A stretch of DNA of 18,229 nucleotides, from positions 1 to 18,229 of the forward strand of contig JBMOJO010000056.1 of assembly GCA_049315745.1 (NCBI GenBank), given 5' to 3'. This DNA comes from JADJPL01 sp049315745 (GTDB lineage: Bacteria; Bacteroidota; Bacteroidia; Chitinophagales; Saprospiraceae). Below, in pieces: positions 6,958 through 14,263 of the stretch. Position 1 is the stretch's first letter; each line of letters begins with the position of its first letter. Position numbers and translations under genes: made by a program. The notes under the pieces were generated by a model. That model was not told the DNA's origin. It saw only the letters and a list, made by a program, of their open reading frames with translations, and ran no database searches.

Positions 6958-8301
6958 TCAGGCGCTGAGTTTTTGGATAAGGGCATCTACCGACAGGGAT
7001 ATTTGTTCCCCCGAAGCCATATCTTTCAAGGCCAGCGTTCCCTGTTGCATTTCGGTTTCGCCCACCAGCACCACGTATGGAATATCTCTGTCGTTGGCAT
7101 ATTTGAGCTGCTTTTTCAGCTTTACGGGCTCGGGATAGATTTCCGCGGCGATACCGGCTGCGCGAACCTCTCCCAGGCACTTGAAGGCATAGCGGTGTGT
7201 AGGCAGGTCAAAAGCAACGAAAAGGACTTTTAAGCCCCCTGACGTGCCTGCAGGAAAAAGCTGCAATTCTTCCATGACATCATAGATACGTTCCGCGCCG
7301 AAGGAGATACCTACCCCTGAGAAGCCATCCAGGCCAAACACACCGGTGAGGTTATCATAGCGCCCGCCGCCGCCCAGGCTGCCCATCTGGGCATTGGCGG
7401 CCTGAACTTCAAAAATGCAACCTGTATAGTAATTGAGACCTCTCGCCAGGGCGACATCGAATTTGAGCGCCTGGGAAAGCGGGTTTCCTTCGAGATAGGC
7501 AAAAACGGACAGGAGCTCGCGGATGCCGGCTTCCCCGGTCGGGTTGCCTTGAAGTTGTAGTCCAAGCGCATCGAGATCAGGGACTTCCAGGATTTTTTCG
7601 ATTCGCTCGACGGCATGGGCAGGGATCCCGCGTGCAATCATTTCTTCCCTTACACCCTCTTTTCCGATTTTGTCCAGTTTGTCAATGGCGACGGTCATTT
7701 CGGTCATCAGGTCAGGAACGCCTGCTACCTCGGCAATACCTGCCAGTATTTTTCGATGGTTGATTTTAATGACGACCGGCAGGCCGAGGCGGGTAAAAAC
7801 TTCATCGTAAATTTGGACCAGCTCCGCTTCGTACACCAGCGCATCAGACCCGACAACGTCCACATCGCATTGATAAAATTCGTGGTAGCGTCCTCTTGCC
7901 GGGCGGTCGCCCCGCCAGACCGGCTGGATCTGGTACCGCTTGAAAGGGATCGGGATTTCGTTGAGGTGCATGACTACAAAGCGGGCGAAAGGGACGGTGA
8001 GGTCGTAGCGGAGGCCGCGCCTGGCGATAGAGGGCGTAAGACGGCGGGAGTCCCGCTCCTTGAGCGCCTGCTCATCTGCCTCGGCGAGGTAATCGCCGTT
8101 GTTGAGGACTTTGAACAGGAGCCGGTCGCCTTCTTCCCCGTATTTTCCCGTGAGGGTGGAGAGGTTCTCCATCACAGGGGTCTCGATGGGTTGGTAACCG
8201 AAGCGGACGAAAACCGAGCGGATCGTATCGAAAATATAGGAGCGCTTATATACCTGGCCGGGCGTGAAATCGCGCGTACCTTTGGGAATCGAAGGTTTCA
8301 T
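6958..8301 (-). CDS. hisS: Histidine--tRNA ligase
   Basis: Class II aminoacyl-tRNA synthetase of 447 residues that charges tRNA(His) in the cytoplasm. The N-terminus KPSIPKGTRDF is typical. Motif 2 lies at about 123-144 (VWRGDRPARGRYHEFYQ), with the ATP-binding arginine at 130. The two histidine-specific motifs are RGLNYYTG (287-294, with the catalytic-type arginine at 287) and GGGGRYDNL (310-318). Motif 3 is GVGISFGAERI at about 329-339. An anticodon-binding alpha/beta domain covers about 357-445. Length and motif order are normal. The gene follows pheS by 27 bases on the same strand, so the two synthetases are probably cotranscribed. A 112-base gap separates it from gatA. Confidence 0.97.
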   Translation of the reverse strand: MKPSIPKGTRDFTPGQVYKRSYIFDTIRSVFVRFGYQPIETPVMENLSTLTGKYGEEGDRLLFKVLNNGDYLAEADEQALKERDSRRLTPSIARRGLRYDLTVPFARFVVMHLNEIPIPFKRYQIQPVWRGDRPARGRYHEFYQCDVDVVGSDALVYEAELVQIYDEVFTRLGLPVVIKINHRKILAGIAEVAGVPDLMTEMTVAIDKLDKIGKEGVREEMIARGIPAHAVERIEKILEVPDLDALGLQLQGNPTGEAGIRELLSVFAYLEGNPLSQALKFDVALARGLNYYTGCIFEVQAANAQMGSLGGGGRYDNLTGVFGLDGFSGVGISFGAERIYDVMEELQLFPAGTSGGLKVLFVAFDLPTHRYAFKCLGEVRAAGIAAEIYPEPVKLKKQLKYANDRDIPYVVLVGETEMQQGTLALKDMASGEQISLSVDALIQKLSA

Positions 8302-8323
8302 AAATCAGTACGGGTTTTTACTG

Positions 8324-8340
8324 GCCGCTCAGAAAGCGGC
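8324..8340 (-). other. 6-bp hairpin across the pheS stop codon
   Basis: GCCGCT and AGCGGC pair around a 5-base loop, and the pheS stop codon lies at the loop. No T-run follows on the minus strand, so it is not a standard terminator. It could stabilise or process the pheS-hisS transcript, or be chance. Confidence 0.35.
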
Positions 8341-9366
8341 ATTGAACTGTTTGAGGAAACGAATATCGTTTTCGAACAGGAGACGGATATCTTTTATCGC
8401 ATAGAGCATCATGGCCTGGCGCTCAATACCCATGCCGAAGGCAAAGCCACTATATACTTCCGGGTCAATCCCGCAATTTTGCAACACCTGAGGGTCCACT
8501 ATCCCACAGCCCATGATTTCTACCCACCCGGAGTATTTGCAGACGTTACAGCCCTTGCTGTTGCAGATAAAACAGGATACGTCCATCTCGGCACTGGGTT
8601 CGGTAAATGGAAAAAAGGAAGGCCGCAGGCGGATCCGGGTGTTAGGGCCATACATCTCCTGTGCAAAGTAGTAGAGGGTCTGTTTCATATCGGCGAAAGA
8701 AACCCCCTTGTCAATATACAGGCCTTCGACCTGATGGAATTGGCAGTGTGAGCGGGCGGAGATGGTCTCATTGCGATATACCCTTCCCGGGGCGATTATC
8801 CTGATCGGAGGCTGCTGGGAGGTCATCACCCGGGCCTGGACGGAAGAGGTATGGGTGCGCAGGAGCATTTCGGTACTGTCTTTGATGTAGTAGGTGTCCT
8901 GCATATCCCGCGCGGGATGGTCCTCGGGTGTGTTCATGGCGGTGAAGTTGTGCCAGTCATCTTCGATTTCACGCTCTTCGGCAACTACGAAACCGATGCG
9001 CTCGAAGATAGCGATAATGCGGTTCATCGCGATCGAAACCGGGTGCCGCGAGCCCAATTCAAGGGGCTCTGCAGGGAGCGTGAGGTCCATGCCCTGGCCC
9101 CCGATATCGTCGTTGGCCGCTTCGAGCGCCTGGTGGAGCAGGGCATACCGGGATTCTGCAAGCTCCTTTGCCTGGTTGAGCAACTGTCCGTACTCCCTTT
9201 TGTTTTCGTTAGGTACGTTTCGGATTTCGCCCATCAGCGGTTTCAGGATATTTTTTGAACCGATAAAACGAATGCGGAATTGTTCCAGTTCATCTGCGTT
9301 CGCAGGTTGGGCATTTTCGATCTCCTGCAGGATAGTGCGCAGGGTTTGCATAGCTTCGGCGGACAT
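8329..9366 (-). CDS. pheS: Phenylalanine--tRNA ligase alpha subunit
   Basis: Catalytic alpha subunit of the class II PheRS heterotetramer, 345 residues from the ATG at 9366. The N-terminal coiled-coil region for tRNA contact is at about 1-90. Motif 2 is at about 195-217 (RVYRNETISARSHCQFHQVEG), a cysteine cluster at 265, 268, 273 and 276 (CFIC, then GCNVC) precedes GWVEIMGCGIV, and motif 3 is GFAFGMGIERQAMM at about 307-320. The cysteine cluster occurs in many bacterial PheS proteins. The frame opens further upstream to 9450, but those 28 codons have no family counterpart and contain the likely promoter, so the shorter start is preferred. The beta subunit gene pheT is not in the window. hisS follows after 27 bases. 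Confidence 0.96.
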   Translation of the reverse strand: MSAEAMQTLRTILQEIENAQPANADELEQFRIRFIGSKNILKPLMGEIRNVPNENKREYGQLLNQAKELAESRYALLHQALEAANDDIGGQGMDLTLPAEPLELGSRHPVSIAMNRIIAIFERIGFVVAEEREIEDDWHNFTAMNTPEDHPARDMQDTYYIKDSTEMLLRTHTSSVQARVMTSQQPPIRIIAPGRVYRNETISARSHCQFHQVEGLYIDKGVSFADMKQTLYYFAQEMYGPNTRIRLRPSFFPFTEPSAEMDVSCFICNSKGCNVCKYSGWVEIMGCGIVDPQVLQNCGIDPEVYSGFAFGMGIERQAMMLYAIKDIRLLFENDIRFLKQFNAAF

Positions 9367-9386
9367 GAATAATGATTTTGTGGCCA

Positions 9387-9394
9387 CAAAGGTA
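9387..9394 (-). promoter_or_regulatory. Probable -7 promoter element of pheS (TACCTTTG)
   Basis: The minus strand reads TACCTTTG, an exact match to the Bacteroidota -7 consensus TAnnTTTG. It lies 20 bases before the pheS ATG, giving a leader of roughly 10-15 bases. No clear TTTG -33 element is present at the usual distance. Confidence 0.5.
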
Positions 9395-9484
9395 AAGATT
9401 TTTGGCGCTGAATAGTACCTTTTGCGCATCAGGTTTGTGTATTGGCACAAAAGCAGTCAAGTCCTGCTCTTGTACCTGACCAGG

Positions 9485-9515
9485 TTGATCAAGCCCTGTA
9501 ATAATTTATATCTTG
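9485..9515 (+). promoter_or_regulatory. Tentative promoter for the O-antigen-ligase-like gene
   Basis: TTG at 9485-9487 and TATCTTG at 9509-9515 are separated by 21 bases. They resemble the Bacteroidota -33/-7 pair, but the -7 box is imperfect. The start codon lies about 100 bases downstream, across an inverted repeat. Confidence 0.25.
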
Positions 9516-9549
9516 TGAGGCTGAAACGGAGGGCCTCCATTTTTAATAG

Positions 9550-9576
9550 GGGCGCTTCCGGATTGAGGCAGCGCCC
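9550..9576. repeat. 7-bp inverted repeat in the pheS / O-antigen-ligase divergent gap
   Basis: GGGCGCT (9550-9556) pairs exactly with AGCGCCC (9570-9576) across a 13-base loop. No T-run follows on either strand. It would lie in the 5' leader of the downstream + strand gene and could be a leader hairpin or a protein-binding site. The rest of the 250-base divergent gap shows nothing else firm. Confidence 0.4.
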
Positions 9577-9616
9577 GGCAGGCTATTGGAATCAAATACT
9601 GTAAACGATCGCTTGT

Positions 9617-10894
9617 ATGCCATCACATACAATTTGGAATAAAAAGGAAGAAGGGGCGTTGACAATGGCGGTTCTTTCCTGTATGTTATTACTTGGGGGC
9701 ATGGTCTATTCCCCTTATCTGCAGTCGCTGAGTATGTTTTTCCTGGGTGCGGCAGCGGTATGGCATGCCCTTGCAAAAAAACAACGCGATCATAACCGGG
9801 AAGTTGCCCTTTTTGCTGTAGTGGGCCTGCATTTTTTAATCGTTTTGGCCGGCATATTTTATCCCCCGGAAGAACCTGCCTATCTACTGGAGCGCCTGCG
9901 CATTAAAGCGCCGTTTTTGATGCTTCCACTGGTCTTTTGGCTGCTCCCGGCTTTCCCCAAGCATCGCTATTTTCAGGTCTGGTGGTTTTTATTGATACTT
10001 CTGGGGATAACAAGCCTGGGTATCATGGCCAATTACCTGCTTCACTTCGAGGAAATCAATCTGAAGATCCGGCAGGGGCAGCCGATGCCGATGCCTTGTA
10101 ACCACATCCGGTACAGCCTTTTGCAGGCGATGGGTATAGTGGGCGGACTGTACCTGCTGGAGGAGCGTACCCTTCAAATGGGGGGATCCGAAAACCGCCT
10201 GCAAGTGTTTATCGTGGCAGGGCTTGTGGCCTGGCTTTTTATTGCCCAGCACCTGATTGCGGTACGCAGTGGGCTGGTGGTCACTTATGCTGTGCTCATG
10301 GCCGCCGCGATTCGTTACCTGTTTGCCCGGAAGAAGTACTTCGCAGGAGGCGTAGTGCTTTTGGCGCTGGCGCTCGCCCCTATCCTTGCTTACCGGTTGG
10401 TGCCGAGCGTGCGTACCCGTATCGGGTATATGCGCTATGATTTTGATTTGTACAGAAAAGGCGTATCGGTAGGCACACTTTCCGACGCTTCCCGCTGGGT
10501 TTCCTGGAAAATTGGCTGGGATATCTTCAGAGGATCCCCCTGGCTGGGGGTAGGGCCGGGAAACCTCCGCAAAGAAGTCGAGGCGCGGTACGCGGTGCAG
10601 TTTCCTGATTTTGAAAAGCGGCTCATGCCGCACAATCAGTTTTTACATACCGCAGCCGGATCAGGAGCTATAGGCCTGCTGGTTTTTCTTCCGGCCTTTT
10701 TTATCCCTTTGTTTTACCGGAAAAACCGGGCCCATTTCCCTCTTTTTGCCCTGCACCTGATTGTCTTTTTGTCTTTTATCGTGGAAGCTACGCTGGAAAA
10801 TGCCATGGGCGTAGCGTTTTTTCTTTTCTTTTTATTGCTTGGGCTCAATTTTCAGAAGGGGAGACCAGGCGTACAAACTCTGCCTCCTGCATAA
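9617..10894 (+). CDS. O-antigen ligase / Wzy_C-family polytopic membrane protein
   Basis: Predicted inner-membrane protein of 425 residues with about twelve hydrophobic segments, at roughly 17-35, 38-55, 63-82, 98-112, 119-142, 165-182, 197-214, 217-235, 241-260, 346-366, 376-392 and 396-412. A large non-membrane loop (about 261-345) carries the Wzy_C/WaaL signature: SPWLGVGPGN (307-316) and MPHNQFLHTAAGSG (337-350). The family's conserved arginine fits R217 (VRSG) and the conserved histidine fits H339. Such proteins join polymerised glycan to lipid A-core or protein, or polymerise glycan units in the periplasm. Ligase and polymerase cannot be told apart by sequence alone. No glycan cluster surrounds it. 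Its last 50 bases overlap the 3' end of ligA on the other strand. Confidence 0.85.
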   Translation: MPSHTIWNKKEEGALTMAVLSCMLLLGGMVYSPYLQSLSMFFLGAAAVWHALAKKQRDHNREVALFAVVGLHFLIVLAGIFYPPEEPAYLLERLRIKAPFLMLPLVFWLLPAFPKHRYFQVWWFLLILLGITSLGIMANYLLHFEEINLKIRQGQPMPMPCNHIRYSLLQAMGIVGGLYLLEERTLQMGGSENRLQVFIVAGLVAWLFIAQHLIAVRSGLVVTYAVLMAAAIRYLFARKKYFAGGVVLLALALAPILAYRLVPSVRTRIGYMRYDFDLYRKGVSVGTLSDASRWVSWKIGWDIFRGSPWLGVGPGNLRKEVEARYAVQFPDFEKRLMPHNQFLHTAAGSGAIGLLVFLPAFFIPLFYRKNRAHFPLFALHLIVFLSFIVEATLENAMGVAFFLFFLLLGLNFQKGRPGVQTLPPA

Positions 10895-12986
10895 TTTGAA
10901 TACTTCCAAGGGCTTGTGCTTTTTTGAGCTTGCTGCCCGCATCTTCGCCAACAACGAGGATGTCGAGGTTGTTGCTCACAGCGCCTAAAATTCTTGCACC
11001 CGCGGCTTCGGCTTTTAGCTGTGCCTCCTTCCTGCCCATAGTCGAGAGGGTTCCGGTAAACAGAATCGTCTTTCCTGCAAGCGGGGCACCTTCCGAGGTT
11101 AACTTAGGCCGGTCCTCTTCCGTTTGGGCAAGGTTGACCCCCAGGGCTTCCATTTCCTCCAGGGTCGCAATATTTTTGGGGTTCTGAAAATAACGCATCA
11201 CGTTTTCGGCTACGACAGGGCCAATGTCTTTTATATCGAGGTAATCATCCAGTTGCCAGTTTCTGAGTTCCAGCACATGGCCGATTTCGGCGGCCAGGAG
11301 GCGCGATACTTTTTTCCCCAGGTGATGAATGCTCAGGCTGTGCAACAAGCGGTGAATAGGGTGTTTCTTGGCATGTTCTACGGATTGGCGTAAATTATCG
11401 GCAGATTTTTTCCCGAACCCCTCCAGTTCGGCAATTTTAGGATAATCCAGCCGGTAGATATCCGGAAGGTTGCGCAGCCATCCGAGATCGAAGAAGCGCT
11501 CTACATTGGATTTTCCCAGCCCTTCGATGTCCATGGCATCTTTTGAAACGTGAAAAATAAGGCGTTGCAGGTCCTGTGCACCGCAAACACATTCCGGACA
11601 GCGCCATGCTGCCTCTCCTTCCTCGCGGATCAAACGCACCGGGTGGGGGGTATCGTTGACCGGGCAGAATTCCGGGAAACCGATCGGCGTTTCGCTGCCG
11701 TCCCGGAGTTCGGGCATAGCCTTGACGATGTAGGGAATAACGTCCCCGGCGCGTTCGACGAGCACGGTGTCCCCGATCCGGAGGTCTTTACTGGTGATAA
11801 AGTCTTCATTGTGTAGGGAAACAGAAGAAATCTTCACCCCTGCCAGGTTTACGGGCTCAAGTTTGGCCACCGGAGTGATAGAGCCAATCTTGCCAACCTG
11901 GAATTCTACATGCAGCAGTTTACTCGTGGCCTGCTTCGCCTTAAACTTGAACGCGATCGCCCAGCGGGGATGGTGGGCAGTAAGGCCGGCGCGGTTTTGC
12001 AAGTCAACGCGGTTGAGCTTGGCCACCATTCCGTCAATTTCGTAGGGATAATCTTCCCGCTTTTCCTGCCATTCCTGGCAAAAGGCGATCACCTCTTCAA
12101 TATTTCGGCATAACCTGCGCTCGTGCCCGGGCACTTTGAATCCAAGCCCGGAAAGCAGGTTAAGGGTTTCCCAATGGGTATCGGGCATAGCCGATATACC
12201 GGCACCGTCCTTGTCGGATGCAAAGGCAAGGGAATAAATGAAAGCCTCCAGGCCACGCTTGGCCACTTCCCGGGGGTCTTTCATGCGCAAGCCACCCGTC
12301 GCGGTGTTACGGGCATTGGCAAACAAGGTCATGCCTTCATCGACCCGGTCTTTGTTAATGCGCTTGAAGATTTCCTTACGGATGAGGACTTCCCCGCGAA
12401 GTTCTACCCGGTACAATCCCGCCCCAGGAAAATCCGCCTTTAGGGGGATAGACCGGATAACCCGGGCATTGGCAGTGATTTCCTCTCCCGCTATGCCATT
12501 CCCGCGGGTAGCGGCCCGGGTAAGCGACCCGCCTTCATACACCAGGGCGATACCCCCACCGTCAAACTTAGGTTCGACCGTATATTCCAGGTCTTCGCCG
12601 GCAGGAATCCCCAGTAATCGTTTAATCTGCACGTCCCAGTCCCGGAGGTCTGCCGCATCATAGGAGTTGGCAAGGGAAAGCATGGGGGCCAGATGTTCTA
12701 CTGTCGGAAATTCAGCTGTCAGGTCGGCGGCGACCCGTTGGGTGGGAGAGTCCGGCTCAACTAATTCGGGGTGTGCGTTTTCGATTTGCTCCAGTTGTTT
12801 GAATAACAGGTCAAACTCGTAATCGCTTATGACCGGGTCGTTTTGGATGTAGTATTTCCACTCGTGATAAGCAATGAGCAGGCGCAAGTCTGCAGCCTGT
12901 CGGGCAGGGGTTTGGCCTGCATGCCCCGATAAATATGCTTTTGAAAGTGCGAAAAGCGCTTTTTGCTGTTCGTCGCTGTATGACAT
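10845..12986 (-). CDS. ligA: NAD-dependent DNA ligase
   Basis: NAD+-dependent ligase of 713 residues that seals nicks in replication and repair. Domain Ia is at about 30-70 (YHEWKYYIQNDPVISDYEFD), the adenylation domain carries catalytic Lys140 in EPKFDG, and the OB fold includes GDVIPYI (414-420). A zinc-finger region follows at about 441-468, helix-hairpin-helix repeats at about 485-600, and a BRCT domain at about 634-710. The zinc finger is unusual. Where the family has CPxC, this protein has CPVN (441-444), so one ligand is missing, while CPECVC (463-468) has an extra cysteine at 466 that might replace it. The gene lies 27 bases after the glycosylase gene on the same strand. It is probably the essential replicative ligase, as no second copy is seen here. 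Confidence 0.97.
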   Translation of the reverse strand: MSYSDEQQKALFALSKAYLSGHAGQTPARQAADLRLLIAYHEWKYYIQNDPVISDYEFDLLFKQLEQIENAHPELVEPDSPTQRVAADLTAEFPTVEHLAPMLSLANSYDAADLRDWDVQIKRLLGIPAGEDLEYTVEPKFDGGGIALVYEGGSLTRAATRGNGIAGEEITANARVIRSIPLKADFPGAGLYRVELRGEVLIRKEIFKRINKDRVDEGMTLFANARNTATGGLRMKDPREVAKRGLEAFIYSLAFASDKDGAGISAMPDTHWETLNLLSGLGFKVPGHERRLCRNIEEVIAFCQEWQEKREDYPYEIDGMVAKLNRVDLQNRAGLTAHHPRWAIAFKFKAKQATSKLLHVEFQVGKIGSITPVAKLEPVNLAGVKISSVSLHNEDFITSKDLRIGDTVLVERAGDVIPYIVKAMPELRDGSETPIGFPEFCPVNDTPHPVRLIREEGEAAWRCPECVCGAQDLQRLIFHVSKDAMDIEGLGKSNVERFFDLGWLRNLPDIYRLDYPKIAELEGFGKKSADNLRQSVEHAKKHPIHRLLHSLSIHHLGKKVSRLLAAEIGHVLELRNWQLDDYLDIKDIGPVVAENVMRYFQNPKNIATLEEMEALGVNLAQTEEDRPKLTSEGAPLAGKTILFTGTLSTMGRKEAQLKAEAAGARILGAVSNNLDILVVGEDAGSKLKKAQALGSIQIMQEAEFVRLVSPSEN

Positions 12987-13013
12987 GATCGTTAAGGCGG
13001 TTTGATGAGACTT

Positions 13014-13619
13014 TTAGGGCAGGTCTTTCCATTTCCACAAATAAAAGCAGGCATAGGAGCGATAAGGACGCCATTGATCTGCAATGCTGCCCATCTCTGC
13101 CTGCAGGGCCTTCCCGTTGGACTGTAGTCCGTACAGGCGGATCATTGCCGTCTGTATGCCCAGATCGGCAAGGGGCAATACGTCCGGCCTCCTTAGGGAA
13201 AACATCAACAGCATCTGTACGGTCCACGCACCAACACCTTTTATCGAGGTAAGTTCCCGAAGGATTTCTTCGTCAGACCAGGTTTGCCAGGATGCGGTAT
13301 CCGTTGGCTTCCCGACGAAAAATGCCGCAGCATTCCGGATATAAGCGCATTTTTGCCGGGAAAGGCCGGTTTGCCGGAGGATTTCGTCAGGGAGCGCGTC
13401 CAAGAGATAGGCCTCGGGGATATGCTGTGGAAATAGCTGTATGAAGCGGCCGAAAATGGTCTCCGCCGCTTTGACAGAGAGCTGTTGCCCTACGATAGAA
13501 CGCAGCAGGTCTTCGAATAAATTATCAGCAGCAGGGGGGGGGATTGGAAAAGGGATCGATTCCAGCAACGGGCGTAGGCGGACGTCCCTGTTGAGGCATT
13601 CGATTATGGTATCTTGCAT
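13014..13619 (-). CDS. AlkA-type DNA-3-methyladenine glycosylase (HhH-GPD family)
   Basis: Monofunctional base-excision glycosylase of 201 residues that removes alkylated purines from DNA. The motif FEDLLRSIVGQQLSVKAA (35-52) is the usual first signature. The helix-hairpin-helix is at about 123-140 (LTSIKGVGAWTVQMLLMF), followed by DVLPLADLG (146-154) with the catalytic aspartate at 152. The C-terminal WRPYRSYACFYLW matches the family. It is the short form without the N-terminal domain of E. coli AlkA, and the fold and motifs are complete. The start is 13 bases after the GNAT gene, and ligA follows after 27 bases, so the three are probably one transcript. A C9 run on the coding strand covers codons 26-29. 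Confidence 0.92.
   Translation of the reverse strand: MQDTIIECLNRDVRLRPLLESIPFPIPPPAADNLFEDLLRSIVGQQLSVKAAETIFGRFIQLFPQHIPEAYLLDALPDEILRQTGLSRQKCAYIRNAAAFFVGKPTDTASWQTWSDEEILRELTSIKGVGAWTVQMLLMFSLRRPDVLPLADLGIQTAMIRLYGLQSNGKALQAEMGSIADQWRPYRSYACFYLWKWKDLP
13534..13542 (-). repeat. C9 homopolymer tract in the glycosylase gene
   Basis: The + strand has nine consecutive G, so the coding strand has nine C encoding the proline run PPP (27-29). A single-base slip would shift the frame at codon 29 of 201. It is either a possible contingency tract or a spot prone to sequencing error. Confidence 0.85.
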
Positions 13620-13632
13620 ATTATTTACCGGC

Positions 13633-14094
13633 CTAGGCGGATACTTTTTTGAAATTCCCCGAAAAACGCAATTCTACATAGTCTTGTTGAAAACCCAGGT
13701 CTTGAAAGAATTTGATCGCCGGGTGCCGTTTAGGCAAGTGAAATACAATCTCGCCGTCTGAAAGGTTGATTGCCTGGCGGATTAATTTTCCGAGCAGGAG
13801 CATGTGACACTCGTCCTCTTCATTAACCACGGCAAAGCTGATCAGGTTATCCGGCCCAAAACCCGACATACCCGTACGGTTGACCATCACCAGGGCACAC
13901 AGACGCTTCTCTGACCAGCCGGTCAGGATGAAACCACCAAAAGAAGGCGTTTGTTTCAGTACGGCATCCACGGCATCTCTGGCGGACTGGTAACTGATCC
14001 CCCTGTTGTGGGTTTGTAAAAACTGGACGATCATGGCTTTCTCCCATTGATCCATACCAGTTCCAGCGTTGTATAATCTGATATCGCTTTCCAT
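13633..14094 (-). CDS. GNAT-like acetyltransferase with degenerate acetyl-CoA loop
   Basis: Predicted cytoplasmic protein of 153 residues with the layout of a GNAT acetyltransferase. A strand (ISFAVV, 85-90) leads into a helix (LLLGKLIRQAI, 99-109), then a strand (EIVFHLP, 115-121), and a typical C-terminal motif AIKFFQDLGFQ (126-136) ends in a strand (YVELRF). The usual R/QxxGxG/A pyrophosphate loop is not evident: the loop reads NEEDECHM. It may therefore bind acetyl-CoA in a variant way or have lost activity. The substrate is unknown. It is the first gene of the set with the glycosylase and ligase. The ATG at 14094 is the only good start and lacks a strong ribosome binding site. Confidence 0.7.
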   Translation of the reverse strand: MESDIRLYNAGTGMDQWEKAMIVQFLQTHNRGISYQSARDAVDAVLKQTPSFGGFILTGWSEKRLCALVMVNRTGMSGFGPDNLISFAVVNEEDECHMLLLGKLIRQAINLSDGEIVFHLPKRHPAIKFFQDLGFQQDYVELRFSGNFKKVSA

Positions 14095-14096
14095 GG

Positions 14097-14111
14097 CTAC
14101 ATTGATTGTAG
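14097..14111 (-). other. Inverted repeat just upstream of the GNAT start
   Basis: CTACA and TGTAG pair around a 5-base loop and end two bases before the ATG. A TATAAT-like hexamer lies just upstream (14115-14120, minus strand), although that is not the Bacteroidota consensus. The hairpin could shade the start codon, but a 5-bp stem may be chance. Confidence 0.25.
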
Positions 14112-14263
14112 TTTATTATATTGTCCGGCGATATGTACATGGTCGGGGCGTTCGTTTCTTGTCTAGAGCTTCCCCGCACGTTTTTACGGGCATTAAATTT
14201 TTATGAGCAAAAAAACAACGACGCGCAATAAGGCATTTTTTTTGTTAAAAAGCAAATTTTTAA

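Noticed and set aside
7615..8751. Long + strand open frame (378 codons) opposite hisS and pheS
   Set aside because: It lies wholly antisense to two well-recognised synthetases and crosses their junction. Its translation matches no family, and such antisense frames arise from the codon bias of the real genes.
9367..9450. Upstream extension of pheS
   Set aside because: The extra residues are not part of the PheS family and the stretch contains the TACCTTTG promoter element.
9422..9604. 60-codon + strand ORF before the O-antigen-ligase-like gene
   Set aside because: It spans the divergent promoter region, has an unstructured basic sequence and no family resemblance. It covers the candidate promoter and an inverted repeat.
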